A DNA stretch of 58,342 nt from Halanaerobiales bacterium (lineage in GTDB: Bacteria; Bacillota; Halanaerobiia; Halanaerobiales; DTU029), in contig JANWJZ010000056.1 of NCBI GenBank assembly GCA_025451675.1, positions 1-58,342 of the forward strand, read 5' to 3'. A program made the position numbers and the translations under genes. Every line of letters begins with the position of its first letter. Positions within the stretch are counted from its first letter, which is position 1. This document shows positions 16,238-26,937 of this stretch, piece by piece. The notes under the pieces are model-generated. The model was not told where the DNA came from. It ran no database searches and saw nothing but the letters and a program-made list of their open reading frames with translations.

Positions 16238-17203
16238 ATGAAGATAGGAATACCCAGATCATTATTGTATTATTATTACTATCCGTTCTGGCAGACCCTT
16301 TTTGCAGAATTGGGTAACGAAGTTGTTGTATCAGACCCGACTTCCGGGGATCAGTTAAATGAAGGTGTGAAGGAGTCCGTTTCAGAGATATGTGTCCCCA
16401 TGAAGGTTCACATTGGGCAGGTCCTCAATCTTCTGGAGAAGGGAGTTGATCTGATCTATATCCCCCGCTTTGTGAGTATCAGAAGGGGTATAACTTTCTG
16501 TCCAAAATTTCTCGGCCTGCCGGATATGATAAAGAATTCCATAGCAGCAGTGAGGGGAAAGATTTTGACACATGAAATCAGGGCTAAAACAGATGATATC
16601 TCCGCTTATAAAAATTATACAATTTTTAGAGATATCTTCAGGGTCAGTAAAGGGGAATTAAAAAAGGCCCTGGAAGCTGCCAGGCAGAACTGGCTTAAAT
16701 TCAGAGCTTTACAGCAGGAGGGCTATAAAACCGAAAAACTCTTATTGGGGGAAAAGGAAAAGCGGGAAGAGGGTTTGTTAAAGATAGGGGTATTGGGTTA
16801 TGTCTATAATCTCTATGACCGCTTCATTAATATGGATTTTCTGGACCGCCTGGAGGAACTGGGTGCAAAGATTGTTACCTTTGAGATGCTGGATGGAGAC
16901 ATAGTCGATAGATTTATCAAAAATTTGCGGAAACCCATGTTCTGGGAGTTTACGAACAGGTTAATGGCCGCAGGCTATCATTTTATCAATTCAGCAGATA
17001 TAGACGGTATCATACATATTACTGCCTTTGGCTGCGGGCCTGATTCCATACTGGGCCCCTTTCTGGAGATAGATGCGGGGCAAAAGAATAAACCCTTTAT
17101 GACCTTAAGGATCGATGAACAGACCGGCGAAAGCCATCTTATAACCAGGATAGAGGCTTTTCTTGATTTACTGAAATTAAAGAAAAGAAGTGATATAGCA
17201 TGA
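16238..17203 (+). CDS. DUF2229/HgdB-like protein, probable Fe-S subunit of a dehydratase-like system
   Basis: 321 residues, soluble. The opening IGIPRSLLYYYYYPFWQTLF and VVSDPTSG match the DUF2229 module of large CoA-enzyme activases, related to the D-component of 2-hydroxyglutaryl-CoA dehydratase. It has exactly three cysteines, each in a conserved-looking context: C52 (SEICVPMK), C88 (GITFCPKF) and C266 (FGCGPDS). Three cysteines per subunit is the number that holds a [4Fe-4S] cluster in 2-hydroxyacyl-CoA dehydratases. ATG 16238 is chosen because AGAGGG lies about 9 nt upstream. It overlaps the next gene by 4 bp. The substrate is unknown. Confidence 0.75.
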   Translation: MKIGIPRSLLYYYYYPFWQTLFAELGNEVVVSDPTSGDQLNEGVKESVSEICVPMKVHIGQVLNLLEKGVDLIYIPRFVSIRRGITFCPKFLGLPDMIKNSIAAVRGKILTHEIRAKTDDISAYKNYTIFRDIFRVSKGELKKALEAARQNWLKFRALQQEGYKTEKLLLGEKEKREEGLLKIGVLGYVYNLYDRFINMDFLDRLEELGAKIVTFEMLDGDIVDRFIKNLRKPMFWEFTNRLMAAGYHFINSADIDGIIHITAFGCGPDSILGPFLEIDAGQKNKPFMTLRIDEQTGESHLITRIEAFLDLLKLKKRSDIA

Positions 17204-18306
17204 GGGTATCTTTTCCCTATATGGGTTCAACTATCGTCTACGGAAAACTCCTTGAATTATTGGGGCATCAGGTAGTCATGCCTGAACCGCCAACCCGGAA
17301 AACAGTAGATTTGGGGGTTAAATATAGTCCAGAATTTGCCTGTTTCCCTTTCAAGGTAATCATGGGCACCTATCTGGAGACCCTGGAAAGAGGGGTTGAA
17401 CTCTTTGTAACTACTGGAGGGCAGGGCCCCTGCCGGGCAGGGTTTTATGGAGAGTTACATAAAAAAATCATCCAGAATATGGGCTATGATGTAGATTTTA
17501 TAGTACTGGATCCCCCCTGGCGGGACTATGAAAAATTCTTCAGGCAGATATTGACTCTGAAAGGAGATAATTCCTGGTTTAAGGTGGCTGAGGTAATCCA
17601 CACTGTCTATAAAATGTGCAAATCAGTGGACATAATTGAGAAATTAATCACTACTGTCCGGGCTTATGCCGGTGACCGGGCCGCCTTAAATAGGAGCTGG
17701 CGGGATATCCTTACTGCCTATTCCCAAATAGAAACGGCCAGAGATGTGGCCCGGGTGGAGGAAGAAGCCTTAAGGGTGATAGAGAAATATGATATTAAAC
17801 TACCACCACAGGAAAAACGCATCAGAATCGGTATCGTAGGCGAGATTTATGTAGTGATGGAACCATCCATTAATGGTAATATTGAAGAAATCTTGAATTC
17901 ACTTGGCGCTGAGACTGAACGTTCCCTCTATCTATCAACCTATATCGATGAAACCATCTTTCCCTGGATCGGCAGAAAGGAGAAGAAAAAACTTATTAAA
18001 AAGGCCAGCGGATATATAGATCTTAACATTGGCGGCCATGCCAGGTTATCTGTGGGCCAGATAGTTGATTTTAAAGACAGGGGTTTTGATGGGGTTATTC
18101 ATCTGAAGCCCTTTGCCTGTTTGCCGGAGCTGATTAGCGAGAGTATGCTGGAGAAATTGTCGGCGGATCTGGATATGCCGATTTTATCCCTGTCTATCGA
18201 TGAACAGACAGCAGAGGCAAATATAATGACCAGGCTGGATGCTTTTGTTGATTTTATCAAATATGGCAAAGCATACAGTAAAGAAAGGGTGTCGCTAAGT
18301 GTCTAG
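17200..18306 (+). CDS. HgdB-like protein, second probable Fe-S subunit of the trio
   Basis: 368-residue soluble protein, distantly similar to the preceding gene product and to 2-hydroxyacyl-CoA dehydratase D-components. Three cysteines occupy positions equivalent to those of its partner: C48 (EFACFPFK), C78 (GQGPCRAGFYGE) and C307 (KPFACLPE); a fourth, C140, lies in a variable helix. Both proteins end in a matching DEQT-rich segment (SIDEQTAEAN here, RIDEQTGESH in the partner) followed by a RIEAF/RLDAF-like helix. The paired architecture suggests a heterodimer. It is flanked by overlaps on both sides (4 bp and 8 bp), so the three proteins are made together. Confidence 0.75.
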   Translation: MRVSFPYMGSTIVYGKLLELLGHQVVMPEPPTRKTVDLGVKYSPEFACFPFKVIMGTYLETLERGVELFVTTGGQGPCRAGFYGELHKKIIQNMGYDVDFIVLDPPWRDYEKFFRQILTLKGDNSWFKVAEVIHTVYKMCKSVDIIEKLITTVRAYAGDRAALNRSWRDILTAYSQIETARDVARVEEEALRVIEKYDIKLPPQEKRIRIGIVGEIYVVMEPSINGNIEEILNSLGAETERSLYLSTYIDETIFPWIGRKEKKKLIKKASGYIDLNIGGHARLSVGQIVDFKDRGFDGVIHLKPFACLPELISESMLEKLSADLDMPILSLSIDEQTAEANIMTRLDAFVDFIKYGKAYSKERVSLSV

Positions 18307-19294
18307 GGTGTATATTGGTGTTGATATTGGCTCAGTCAGTATTAATATAGTAGCCATTGGTGAAGATTGTGAATTGCTCTTTAGATTATACAAAAGGAAT
18401 ACCGGGCAGCCGGTGGAACTGGTTAAAGAAGGTTTCAAAGAACTACAAAAGGAATTAGGGGCGAAGAAGGAAATAGCCGGTGTCGGTGTAACCGGCAGCG
18501 GCCGCCAGCTGATAGGATACGTATTAGGTGCTGATATTGTCAAGAATGAAATTACTGCCCATGCTGCTGCAACAACCTTTTATTATCCAGAGGTAGGCAC
18601 TATCTTTGAGATAGGCGGCCAGGACTCAAAACTGATCATCATAAAAAATGGTATTCCCGTTGATTTTGCCATGAATACTGTCTGTGCTGCCGGGACCGGT
18701 TCCTTCCTGGATCACCAGGCAATACGCCTTGGTATCAGGATAGAGGAATTTGGCAAACTTGCCCTACAGGCCAAAAGGGATGTCCGGATTGCAGGCAGGT
18801 GTACTGTTTTTGCTGAATCAGATATGATTTCGAAACAACAGTATGGTTTCACCAAACCGGAGATTATTAAAGGACTCTGCCGGGCCCTGGTCAGGAATTA
18901 CATGAATAACCTGGTCAGGGGTAAACAACTTGAACCCCAATATATATTTCAGGGCGGGGTAGCTGCCAATGAGGGGATCAAAGCTGCTTTTGAGGAGGAA
19001 TTGAACCATGAGGTTATTGTACCGGAACACCATGATGTAATGGGGGCCATCGGGATTGCTATCCTTGTAAAAGAAGAGATGGAAAGGACCGGTAGGGGGA
19101 CCAGTTTTCGCGGCCTGGATTTTACCCGGGATGATTTTTACACAGATAGCTTTAATTGTGCAGGTTGTGCCAATGAATGTGAAATAATCAGGGTTAAGGC
19201 CAATGAAGAGGTTATTGCCATGACCGGAGACCGTTGCGGCAAATGGTCAGGCAGCATTTTAAATGTAAGGGACAGTGAGGAGAAACATGCTTAA
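18299..19294 (+). CDS. ATP-dependent activase of the HgdC/BadF type (ASKHA fold)
   Basis: 331 residues. The N-terminal YIGVDIGSVSINIVAI is an ASKHA phosphate-binding motif, followed by GVGVTGSGR, EIGGQDSKLI and FQGGVAANEG. The two cysteines that hold the interface [4Fe-4S] cluster in HgdC are present: C129 (NTVCAAGTGSF) and C168 (AGRCTVFAESDM), close to the HgdC positions. Such proteins hydrolyse ATP to push one electron into a partner enzyme. An extra C-terminal segment has C287, C290, C294 and C313, possibly another metal site. The GTG start gives an 8-bp overlap with the upstream gene. Confidence 0.88.
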   Translation: MSRVYIGVDIGSVSINIVAIGEDCELLFRLYKRNTGQPVELVKEGFKELQKELGAKKEIAGVGVTGSGRQLIGYVLGADIVKNEITAHAAATTFYYPEVGTIFEIGGQDSKLIIIKNGIPVDFAMNTVCAAGTGSFLDHQAIRLGIRIEEFGKLALQAKRDVRIAGRCTVFAESDMISKQQYGFTKPEIIKGLCRALVRNYMNNLVRGKQLEPQYIFQGGVAANEGIKAAFEEELNHEVIVPEHHDVMGAIGIAILVKEEMERTGRGTSFRGLDFTRDDFYTDSFNCAGCANECEIIRVKANEEVIAMTGDRCGKWSGSILNVRDSEEKHA

Positions 19295-19334
19295 ATAATA
19301 TACAAAAAAATTTAATAAATATTCATTTTTGGTA

Positions 19335-19363
19335 TTGACAGTAAAAATATATTATGTTATCCT
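19335..19363 (+). promoter_or_regulatory. Promoter of the metY-metA transcript
   Basis: TTGACA at 19335-19340, 17-bp spacer, TATCCT at 19358-19363. It lies about 55 bp upstream of the second SAM riboswitch core, the same arrangement as for metNIQ. Confidence 0.78.
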
Positions 19364-19413
19364 TAATGGAAATAGCAAACTGGTTTTCTGAATCAGGATT
19401 TAAAATTGAATAA

Positions 19414-20941
<1,528 letters not shown>

Positions 20942-20997
20942 TAATAATTTCAGGATATTGAGAGTATAAAATATTAAGAGTAGGGAGGAGGAAGTGC

Positions 20998-21924
20998 ATG
21001 CCTATCAAGATACCGGATAAATTACCTGCTGCAGAAATATTAAGGAAAGAGAATATCTTTGTCATGGAAGAGGAAAGGGCCCTCCATCAGGATATCCGTC
21101 CTCTCAGGATAGCTATTTTAAACCTAATGCCTACCAAGATAGAGACAGAAACCCAAATTTTGCGTTTGCTGAGTAACAATCCCCTGCAGATAGATATCGT
21201 CCTACTGCATCCTGAGAGCCATCAGCCTAAAAATACCCCTGTTGAATACTTAAAAACCTTTTATAATACTTTCAGTGAAGTAAAGGATGAGAAGTTTGAT
21301 GGGCTGATCATCACCGGTGCCCCGGTGGAGCTGCTGGATTTTTCGGAGGTAGATTACTGGGAAGAATTAAAGGAGATTATGGAGTGGAGCAAGAGCAATG
21401 TCTTCTCAACCCTGCACATCTGCTGGGGTGCCCAGGCCGGCTTATATTATCATTACGGAATTGATAAAGTGCTCCTGGAAAAGAAGCTCTCGGGTGTTTT
21501 TAAACATTATGTCACCAATAAAAATGCCAGGCTGGTGAGGGGATTTGATGATGTCTTTTATGCACCCCACTCCCGTTATACGGGAGTGAACAGGGAGGAC
21601 ATAGAAAGAAATCCCTCTCTGGAAATTCTGGCAGAGTCAAAGGAAGCCGGTGTCTTTATCGTGGTGAGTAAAAATGACCGTCAGGTATTTATTACCGGCC
21701 ATCCTGAATATGACCGTTTGACACTACAGAAGGAGTATGAACGGGATATAAATAAAGGCCTGGATATAGAGATACCCTATAATTACTTCCCTGGAAACGA
21801 TCCGGAAAAAACACCGGCCCTGAACTGGAGAAGCCATGCCAGTCTCCTCTATATAAACTGGTTGAACTATTATGTTTACCAGTCCACTCCCTATGATTTA
21901 AATCAGATCAGCAGGCTTGAATAA
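20998..21924 (+). CDS. metA: Homoserine O-acetyltransferase, MetA family
   Basis: 308-residue acyltransferase that activates homoserine. Catalytic residues are in place: Cys142 (HICWGAQ), His235 and Glu237 (TGHPEYD). Residue 111 is glutamate (TGAPVE), the residue reported to select acetyl-CoA, while E. coli MetA has glycine and uses succinyl-CoA. Acetyl transfer is therefore predicted, in keeping with the MetY-type enzyme encoded just upstream. Start is ATG 20998 after AGGGAGGAGG. It is the last gene of the riboswitch-controlled transcript and is followed by a strong terminator. Confidence 0.95.
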   Translation: MPIKIPDKLPAAEILRKENIFVMEEERALHQDIRPLRIAILNLMPTKIETETQILRLLSNNPLQIDIVLLHPESHQPKNTPVEYLKTFYNTFSEVKDEKFDGLIITGAPVELLDFSEVDYWEELKEIMEWSKSNVFSTLHICWGAQAGLYYHYGIDKVLLEKKLSGVFKHYVTNKNARLVRGFDDVFYAPHSRYTGVNREDIERNPSLEILAESKEAGVFIVVSKNDRQVFITGHPEYDRLTLQKEYERDINKGLDIEIPYNYFPGNDPEKTPALNWRSHASLLYINWLNYYVYQSTPYDLNQISRLE

Positions 21925-21930
21925 AGGGAA

Positions 21931-21965
21931 AAAAACGGAAGCAGTGAAGACTGCTTCCGTTTTTC
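21931..21965 (+). terminator. Terminator of metY-metA
   Basis: A long perfect stem (21931-21945 with 21950-21964), GC-rich in the middle, with A-tract and T-tract flanks. It is one of the strongest terminators in the window. Confidence 0.92.
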
Positions 21966-22060
21966 AGGGGCGTTACTTAGTGGGTAACTCAATGTATATA
22001 TATGTCATATTCTTTATTTTTGTGACGAAAAATTGCCTGAACAATGAATAAATAATTTAA

Positions 22061-22088
22061 GCAGGAAAGAGCAAGTCTTTGTAGAATT
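22061..22088 (+). promoter_or_regulatory. SigH-type promoter match upstream of thrC
   Basis: GCAGGAAAG at 22061-22069, 14 nt, then GAATT from 22084, preceded by GTA. It is the best -10 match (GAAT) of the four sites in the window, and lies about 65 bp before the thrC start. Confidence 0.5.
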
Positions 22089-22150
22089 CTATTTTTAGTA
22101 AATTAAATCTATATTTGAGAGAGAAACTGAGAAGGAGAGGATTATAGAAG

Positions 22151-23656
22151 ATGAAATATATCAGCACCAGAGGAAATTTTCGGGCAGTAGAGGCAGCAGA
22201 GGCAATCCGGACGGGGATGGTTCCTACCGGAGGCCTGTTTGTGCCGGAGGAGATACCTGTTTTATCCCTGACCGGGATCAGGGAGATGGCAGATAAAAAA
22301 TACCAGGAGGTTGCCTTACAGGTCCTGGAGAAATTTCTGACTGATTATAGCAGGGAGGAATTGATTGATTCAATCCAGGCAGCTTATGATAGCAGAAAAT
22401 TTCCTGTTGAGGACGTGGTCCCTGTAGTGGGTTTAACAGAAAATTTATATTTAATGGAGTTATGGCATGGGCCTACAGCAGCCTTTAAGGATATGGCCTT
22501 ACAGTTGATGCCCCGCTTAATGATGAGAGCAATTAAAAAAGCAGAGCTGAGAAAAGACATTGTAATACTGGTGGCAACATCGGGAGATACGGGCTCAGCT
22601 GCTCTGGAGGGCTTTAAAAATCTGGAGGGGGTAAAGATAATCGTCTTTTATCCCGCTGAAGGAGTAAGCAAGATACAGGAATTGCAGATGACTACTATTG
22701 ATGGTGATAATACCTATGTAGTGGGAGTAAAGGGTAATTTTGATGATTGCCAGTCCGCTGTCAAGGCTATCTTTGCTGATCAGGATGTAAAGGACTTACT
22801 GGCTGCCAATGGTTTTCAGTTTTCTTCAGCCAACTCCATTAACTGGGGAAGGCTGGTGCCCCAGATCGTATATTACTTCAGTTCCTATGCCAACCTGTTG
22901 AAAAAGGATGTCCTGACAGAGGGTGAAAAAATCAACATAGTAGTGCCGACAGGGAATTTTGGTAATATTCTTGCCGCCTATTATGCCTATAAAATGGGGC
23001 TGCCAGTGAATAGGTTTATCTGTGCGTCCAATGATAACAATGTTCTGGCTGACTTTCTGAGTACCGGAACCTATGATATAAGGCGGGATTTCAAGAGGAC
23101 AATCAGCCCTTCCATGGATATACTGATTTCCTCCAACCTGGAACGTTTCCTATTTGAGATAACAGGCCGGGATGCTGATAAGATAAATAAATGGTATCAG
23201 GAATTAAAGGAGGAAGGCGTCTTTGAAATTGATGCCAGAACCCTGGCGGATATACATGCTATTTTTACAGGGGGCTTTGCCACAGAAGAGGAAACCTTAA
23301 AAACTATCAGGGAAAGCTTTGATAAATATCAGTATACCCTTGATCCCCATACAGCTGTTGCCGTAAATGTTTATGAGAAATACAGAGAGGAAAGCAATGA
23401 TGATACAGTTACCCTGCTTGCTTCAACTGCCAGCCCCTTTAAATTTGCTGAAACTGTCCTGCAGGCACTGGGACAGATAAGTGCTGGAAAGAATGGAGAG
23501 GAATCCTTGCAGGAACTGAAAAAAATAAGCGGCCAGGAAATACATCCTGCTTTAAGGGATCTGGGAGATAAAGAACCTGTCCACAAAAGGGTAGCCAGCC
23601 ATGACCGGCTAGCAGATGAGATACTGGATATATTGCAGATAAGATACACTCTATAA
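22151..23656 (+). CDS. thrC: Threonine synthase
   Basis: 501-residue PLP enzyme converting O-phosphohomoserine to threonine. The opening MKYISTRG is typical, the PLP lysine lies in HGPTAAFKDMALQ, and the phosphate-binding loop is ATSGDTGSAAL. Length corresponds to the longer (class II-like, E. coli/yeast type) branch. It follows the methionine genes, so both homoserine-derived pathways are neighbours, but it has its own upstream region with a SigH-like element and no riboswitch. The uracil-DNA glycosylase gene starts 33 bp later with no terminator between, so the two are probably co-transcribed. Confidence 0.95.
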   Translation: MKYISTRGNFRAVEAAEAIRTGMVPTGGLFVPEEIPVLSLTGIREMADKKYQEVALQVLEKFLTDYSREELIDSIQAAYDSRKFPVEDVVPVVGLTENLYLMELWHGPTAAFKDMALQLMPRLMMRAIKKAELRKDIVILVATSGDTGSAALEGFKNLEGVKIIVFYPAEGVSKIQELQMTTIDGDNTYVVGVKGNFDDCQSAVKAIFADQDVKDLLAANGFQFSSANSINWGRLVPQIVYYFSSYANLLKKDVLTEGEKINIVVPTGNFGNILAAYYAYKMGLPVNRFICASNDNNVLADFLSTGTYDIRRDFKRTISPSMDILISSNLERFLFEITGRDADKINKWYQELKEEGVFEIDARTLADIHAIFTGGFATEEETLKTIRESFDKYQYTLDPHTAVAVNVYEKYREESNDDTVTLLASTASPFKFAETVLQALGQISAGKNGEESLQELKKISGQEIHPALRDLGDKEPVHKRVASHDRLADEILDILQIRYTL

Positions 23657-23689
23657 ATATAAATTCTATAAAAGGTGGTGTAACTAGTT

Positions 23690-24250
23690 ATGCTCGGCTG
23701 GGAGGAGCTGGAAAGACTCTGCCAGCGGTGCCGGAGATGTTCCCTGTATAAAAGCAGAACAAACCTGGTCTTCGGTACAGGTAATAAAGAAGCTGATTTG
23801 ATGTTTATAGGAGAAGGGCCGGGACGGGAGGAGGATGAGACTGGAATCCCCTTTGTAGGCAGGTCCGGCCGTTTGCTGAATAAAATTCTTGAAGCAGTGG
23901 AGATTAAAAGAGAAGATGTTTATATTGCCAATATAGTAAAATGCCGGCCTCCCGGTAACCGGAACCCAATGGAGGAAGAAAAGGAAGCCTGTCTTCCTTT
24001 TCTGCGGAACCAGGTAGCCCTGATCCGGCCCAGGATTATTGTCTGCCTGGGCAGTATAGCAGCCCGGGCAATTATTGATAAAGATTACCGGATAACAGTA
24101 GATCACGGCAAATGGGTAGAGCGGAAGGGTTATTATTTGACTGCCACTTATCATCCTTCTGCTCTTTTAAGGGTACCGGCCCGGAAAAAAGAGGCCTGGG
24201 AGGATTTTAAAGAAATAAAGAAAAAGTTAATGGAGCTGGGTTTAGGTTAA
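23690..24250 (+). CDS. Uracil-DNA glycosylase, family 4 (Fe-S type)
   Basis: 186-residue DNA repair enzyme that removes uracil from DNA. Motif 1 is GEGPGREED (residues 41-49) and motif 2 is HPSALLR (155-161). Four cysteines fit the [4Fe-4S] cluster of this family: C14 and C17 near the N-terminus, C85 (VKCRPP) and C101 (EACLPF). The family is common in anaerobes and thermophiles. Start ATG follows AAAGGTGG. It is downstream of thrC with no terminator; there is no functional link obvious from context. Confidence 0.92.
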   Translation: MLGWEELERLCQRCRRCSLYKSRTNLVFGTGNKEADLMFIGEGPGREEDETGIPFVGRSGRLLNKILEAVEIKREDVYIANIVKCRPPGNRNPMEEEKEACLPFLRNQVALIRPRIIVCLGSIAARAIIDKDYRITVDHGKWVERKGYYLTATYHPSALLRVPARKKEAWEDFKEIKKKLMELGLG

Positions 24251-24279
24251 TTGACATTGCTACAGTTCAGTGTTAAAAT
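24251..24279 (+). promoter_or_regulatory. SigA-type promoter for the ABC exporter genes
   Basis: TTGACA at 24251-24256, 17-bp spacer, TAAAAT at 24274-24279. It starts right after the stop codon of the uracil-DNA glycosylase gene. Confidence 0.75.
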
Positions 24280-24355
24280 GGTATTAGATAATTAGACAAA
24301 TATCTAATTATATACTTTCTGTAAAAAGCAGTAAACCTGACTAAATACGAAGGGT

Positions 24356-25084
24356 GTGGTTAAAATTATCCAGATCAAGGGTGTTACCAAAATCTATGAT
24401 GACGGCAAAAAAGCAGTAGATAATTTAAATATGGAAATCAAAAAGGGTGAAATCTTTGGCTTTCTGGGCCCGAATGGTGCCGGGAAGACTACAACCCTGA
24501 GAATGATCACCGGGATTCTTGCCCCGACAGAGGGAGAGATTTATGTTAATGGTTATAATATCAGTAGAGAACCGTTGGAAGCGAAAAGGAGCTTTACCTA
24601 TGTTCCGGATCATCCCGATATTTTCAGTGCCATAAGCGGAATAGACTATCTCAATTTTATCGCTGATATCTATGGGGTTCCTCTAAAGGAAAGGAAGGAA
24701 AAGATTGAAAAATACGCAAGAGACTTTGAAATCTATGCTGCCCTGCCCAAAATGATCAGTTCCTATTCCCATGGAATGAAGCAAAAGCTATTGATTTCTG
24801 CTGCCCTATTGCCGGAACCAGAGATTTTCATTCTGGATGAACCCCTTAGCGGCCTTGATCCTAAATCCTCCCGCATCCTGAAAGAGTTCATGAAGGAACA
24901 CAGTAAAAAAGGAGGCACTGTCCTTTTTTCTTCACATATTCTGGAAGTGGTGGAAAATCTCTGCGACCGGATAGGTATTATAAAGGATGGTGTCCTGATT
25001 GCCTGTGATTCACTGGAAAACCTGAAAAAACATTCAGACAGCAGTCTTGAGGATATCTTTATGGAGTTGACGGAAGATGAATAA
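24356..25084 (+). CDS. ABC transporter ATP-binding protein (ABC-2 exporter type)
   Basis: 242-residue ATPase. Walker A (GPNGAGKTT), a signature of the form YSHGMKQKL, Walker B (IFILDEPLSGLD) and H-loop (SSHILEV) are present. The C-terminal GVLIACDSLENLKKH segment is typical of DrrA/CcmA-like exporter ATPases. The GTG start at 24356 lies very close to AAGGG, so the exact start is uncertain; no better ATG is near. It overlaps the permease gene by 8 bp. The substrate is unknown. Confidence 0.88.
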   Translation: MVKIIQIKGVTKIYDDGKKAVDNLNMEIKKGEIFGFLGPNGAGKTTTLRMITGILAPTEGEIYVNGYNISREPLEAKRSFTYVPDHPDIFSAISGIDYLNFIADIYGVPLKERKEKIEKYARDFEIYAALPKMISSYSHGMKQKLLISAALLPEPEIFILDEPLSGLDPKSSRILKEFMKEHSKKGGTVLFSSHILEVVENLCDRIGIIKDGVLIACDSLENLKKHSDSSLEDIFMELTEDE

Positions 25085-26678
25085 ATTTATCGCCCTTACC
25101 AGGATACAGTTAAAGGATTTTATCGGCAGGTACAGTGAGGGTTTAGGGGTAAAGAATAAAAAGCTGGCCAGTATTTTAATCCTCTTTTTGGTAGCCTTGA
25201 TAATTATACCCAATATTAATCTGTCTTTTTTAATTTACAGGGCGCTGGCCCGGATAGGCCAGGGGCATCTCCTGATAACCAATTCATATATTAATTCTAT
25301 CCTATTAAATTTCTTTTTTGGTATACCCTTCATTGTTTCTGTTTTCTTTTTTTCCCGGGATGCCAGGTTTTTAGCGGCATTACCGGTGCGGGAAGATAGC
25401 CTGGTACTGGCAAAACTGGTTGCTGTTTATCTATATTTATTGTTTTTAAGTTTTCTGCTCATGTTCCCGGGCCTGGCTGTATATTTATATAATACCGGGA
25501 TGGGTGTTTATACTGTTATTATGGCGGTTCTCGTTTTATTGCTGACTCCATTACTGCCAATGTTTATAGTAACCATTCTTATCCTGCCTTTTGCCAATAT
25601 ATTCAGTAATAGCCGCCATAAAAGGACCCTGATTCTAATATTCAACTTTTTAATGATCTTTGCCATTATCGGAATCCAACTGTTCACCGGCAATCTGGTT
25701 GAAAATCCAGCCAGGATGGAGGAGGTACTGGTAAGCGGTTCTTTTCTTGAGCTCATCGGAAGGGGATTTCCGCCAGGTATCTGGGTAACAAGAATCTTCC
25801 TTGGTTCATATAGGGACCTTTTCTTATTCCTGGCTTTAAATATTCTTCTCTTTTTTATATTGAAAGGCCTGGCCGGTATCTTTTTCCGGAAAGCATTACT
25901 ATCGTTTTCCGAAGATAGGGGCAACAGCAGAGGAGAGATTTATTATAAAGAAAAGAGCCTGGCCTATCATCTCCTCCGGAGAAATATCTTGATTATTATC
26001 AGGGAACCCATGTTTTTTCTCAATACAGTTTTATCAATGCTGGCTCCATTATTAGTGGTAATAATAATGCTTTTTACCGGGGAATTATCCCTGAACCTAT
26101 TACAATCACCCCGGTTAGAACCCTATCTACTTCTGATTGTCAGCATTATAATGATCTCCCCGGCGGTCACCGGGAATATTTCTGCCACTGCCATCACCAG
26201 AGAAGGGAAGGCCTTCTGGGAGACCAGAGTATTGCCCATCAAGGCAGTAGATAATATCAGGTACCGGATTCTGACCACCATAATCTTTTGCCTTACTGGC
26301 TCCCTGATATTGTTGCTAATTACACTAGTCGTTTTACCTTTAACATTGAAGATGATAATAATTGCTGCCACCTTTTGCCTTACAGTTACCTTATTCCTTG
26401 CTACCATTGATATATTGATTGATATTTACCGGCCTATATTAAACTGGACCAATCCTACGGCAGCAGTGAAAAACAATCTGAATGTAACCTTTTCCTTATT
26501 AATCAGGGGAGTAATAGCATTGATTATCTATTTACTCTACAAAATATGGCCGGGGATTTTTGCTAACATTCAATGGCTGATGGTGCTTGGCAGTATTATA
26601 TTTTTGCTTCTATATCTTCTCCTTCGTTCCTATCTATATACAAATGGTGTGAAAAGGTTTAACCGTATAACTATATAA
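25077..26678 (+). CDS. ABC-2 type exporter membrane subunit
   Basis: 533-residue polytopic membrane protein with about 12 hydrophobic segments, no signal peptide and few charged loops. It contains FFSRDARFLAALPVREDSLVLAK, a pattern common in large ABC exporter permeases of Firmicutes. It is translationally coupled to the ATPase gene upstream, and the pair should form an exporter of unknown substrate. It ends at a strong terminator, convergent with a small gene. Confidence 0.82.
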   Translation: MNKFIALTRIQLKDFIGRYSEGLGVKNKKLASILILFLVALIIIPNINLSFLIYRALARIGQGHLLITNSYINSILLNFFFGIPFIVSVFFFSRDARFLAALPVREDSLVLAKLVAVYLYLLFLSFLLMFPGLAVYLYNTGMGVYTVIMAVLVLLLTPLLPMFIVTILILPFANIFSNSRHKRTLILIFNFLMIFAIIGIQLFTGNLVENPARMEEVLVSGSFLELIGRGFPPGIWVTRIFLGSYRDLFLFLALNILLFFILKGLAGIFFRKALLSFSEDRGNSRGEIYYKEKSLAYHLLRRNILIIIREPMFFLNTVLSMLAPLLVVIIMLFTGELSLNLLQSPRLEPYLLLIVSIIMISPAVTGNISATAITREGKAFWETRVLPIKAVDNIRYRILTTIIFCLTGSLILLLITLVVLPLTLKMIIIAATFCLTVTLFLATIDILIDIYRPILNWTNPTAAVKNNLNVTFSLLIRGVIALIIYLLYKIWPGIFANIQWLMVLGSIIFLLLYLLLRSYLYTNGVKRFNRITI

Positions 26679-26712
26679 AAGAGTTCAGAAGTTTCTTCTG
26701 AACTCTTTTTTA
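26677..26712. terminator. Terminator between the ABC exporter and a convergent small gene
   Basis: A 15-bp perfect stem (26677-26691 with 26695-26709) flanked by A and T tracts on both sides, so it can act in both directions. Confidence 0.88.
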
Positions 26713-26751
26713 CTGGCTATAATTTTATTGTCTATAAAATGATGGTTCGCT

Positions 26752-26937
26752 TTATCTTGCCGTATTTACATAGATGTAAATCTCATCATTTTCCGGATCT
26801 TTTTTTACCTCAGTCACTTCATATCTTTTATTTTCTTCCAGGGTAATTTTTTCCCCTATTCCCGGTAGTCTTTCCAATTCTGGCAATTCAGCTATTTCGG
26901 GAAAACCGATTTTATTCAAATAAACCTTAATAGTCAT
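26752..26937 (-). CDS. Small hypothetical protein, 61 residues
   Basis: Not recognised. It is accepted as a real gene because the ATG is preceded by a strong AAGGTGGTGA ribosome-binding site at good spacing and the composition is that of a soluble protein, with no low-complexity stretches. The sequence is acidic with a beta-rich second half (ITLEENKRYEVTEVKKD and EIYIYVNTAR), which suggests a small beta-barrel. It is convergent with the exporter permease, and its upstream side faces the AT-rich region that also precedes the LysM genes. Confidence 0.6.
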   Translation of the reverse strand: MTIKVYLNKIGFPEIAELPELERLPGIGEKITLEENKRYEVTEVKKDPENDEIYIYVNTAR

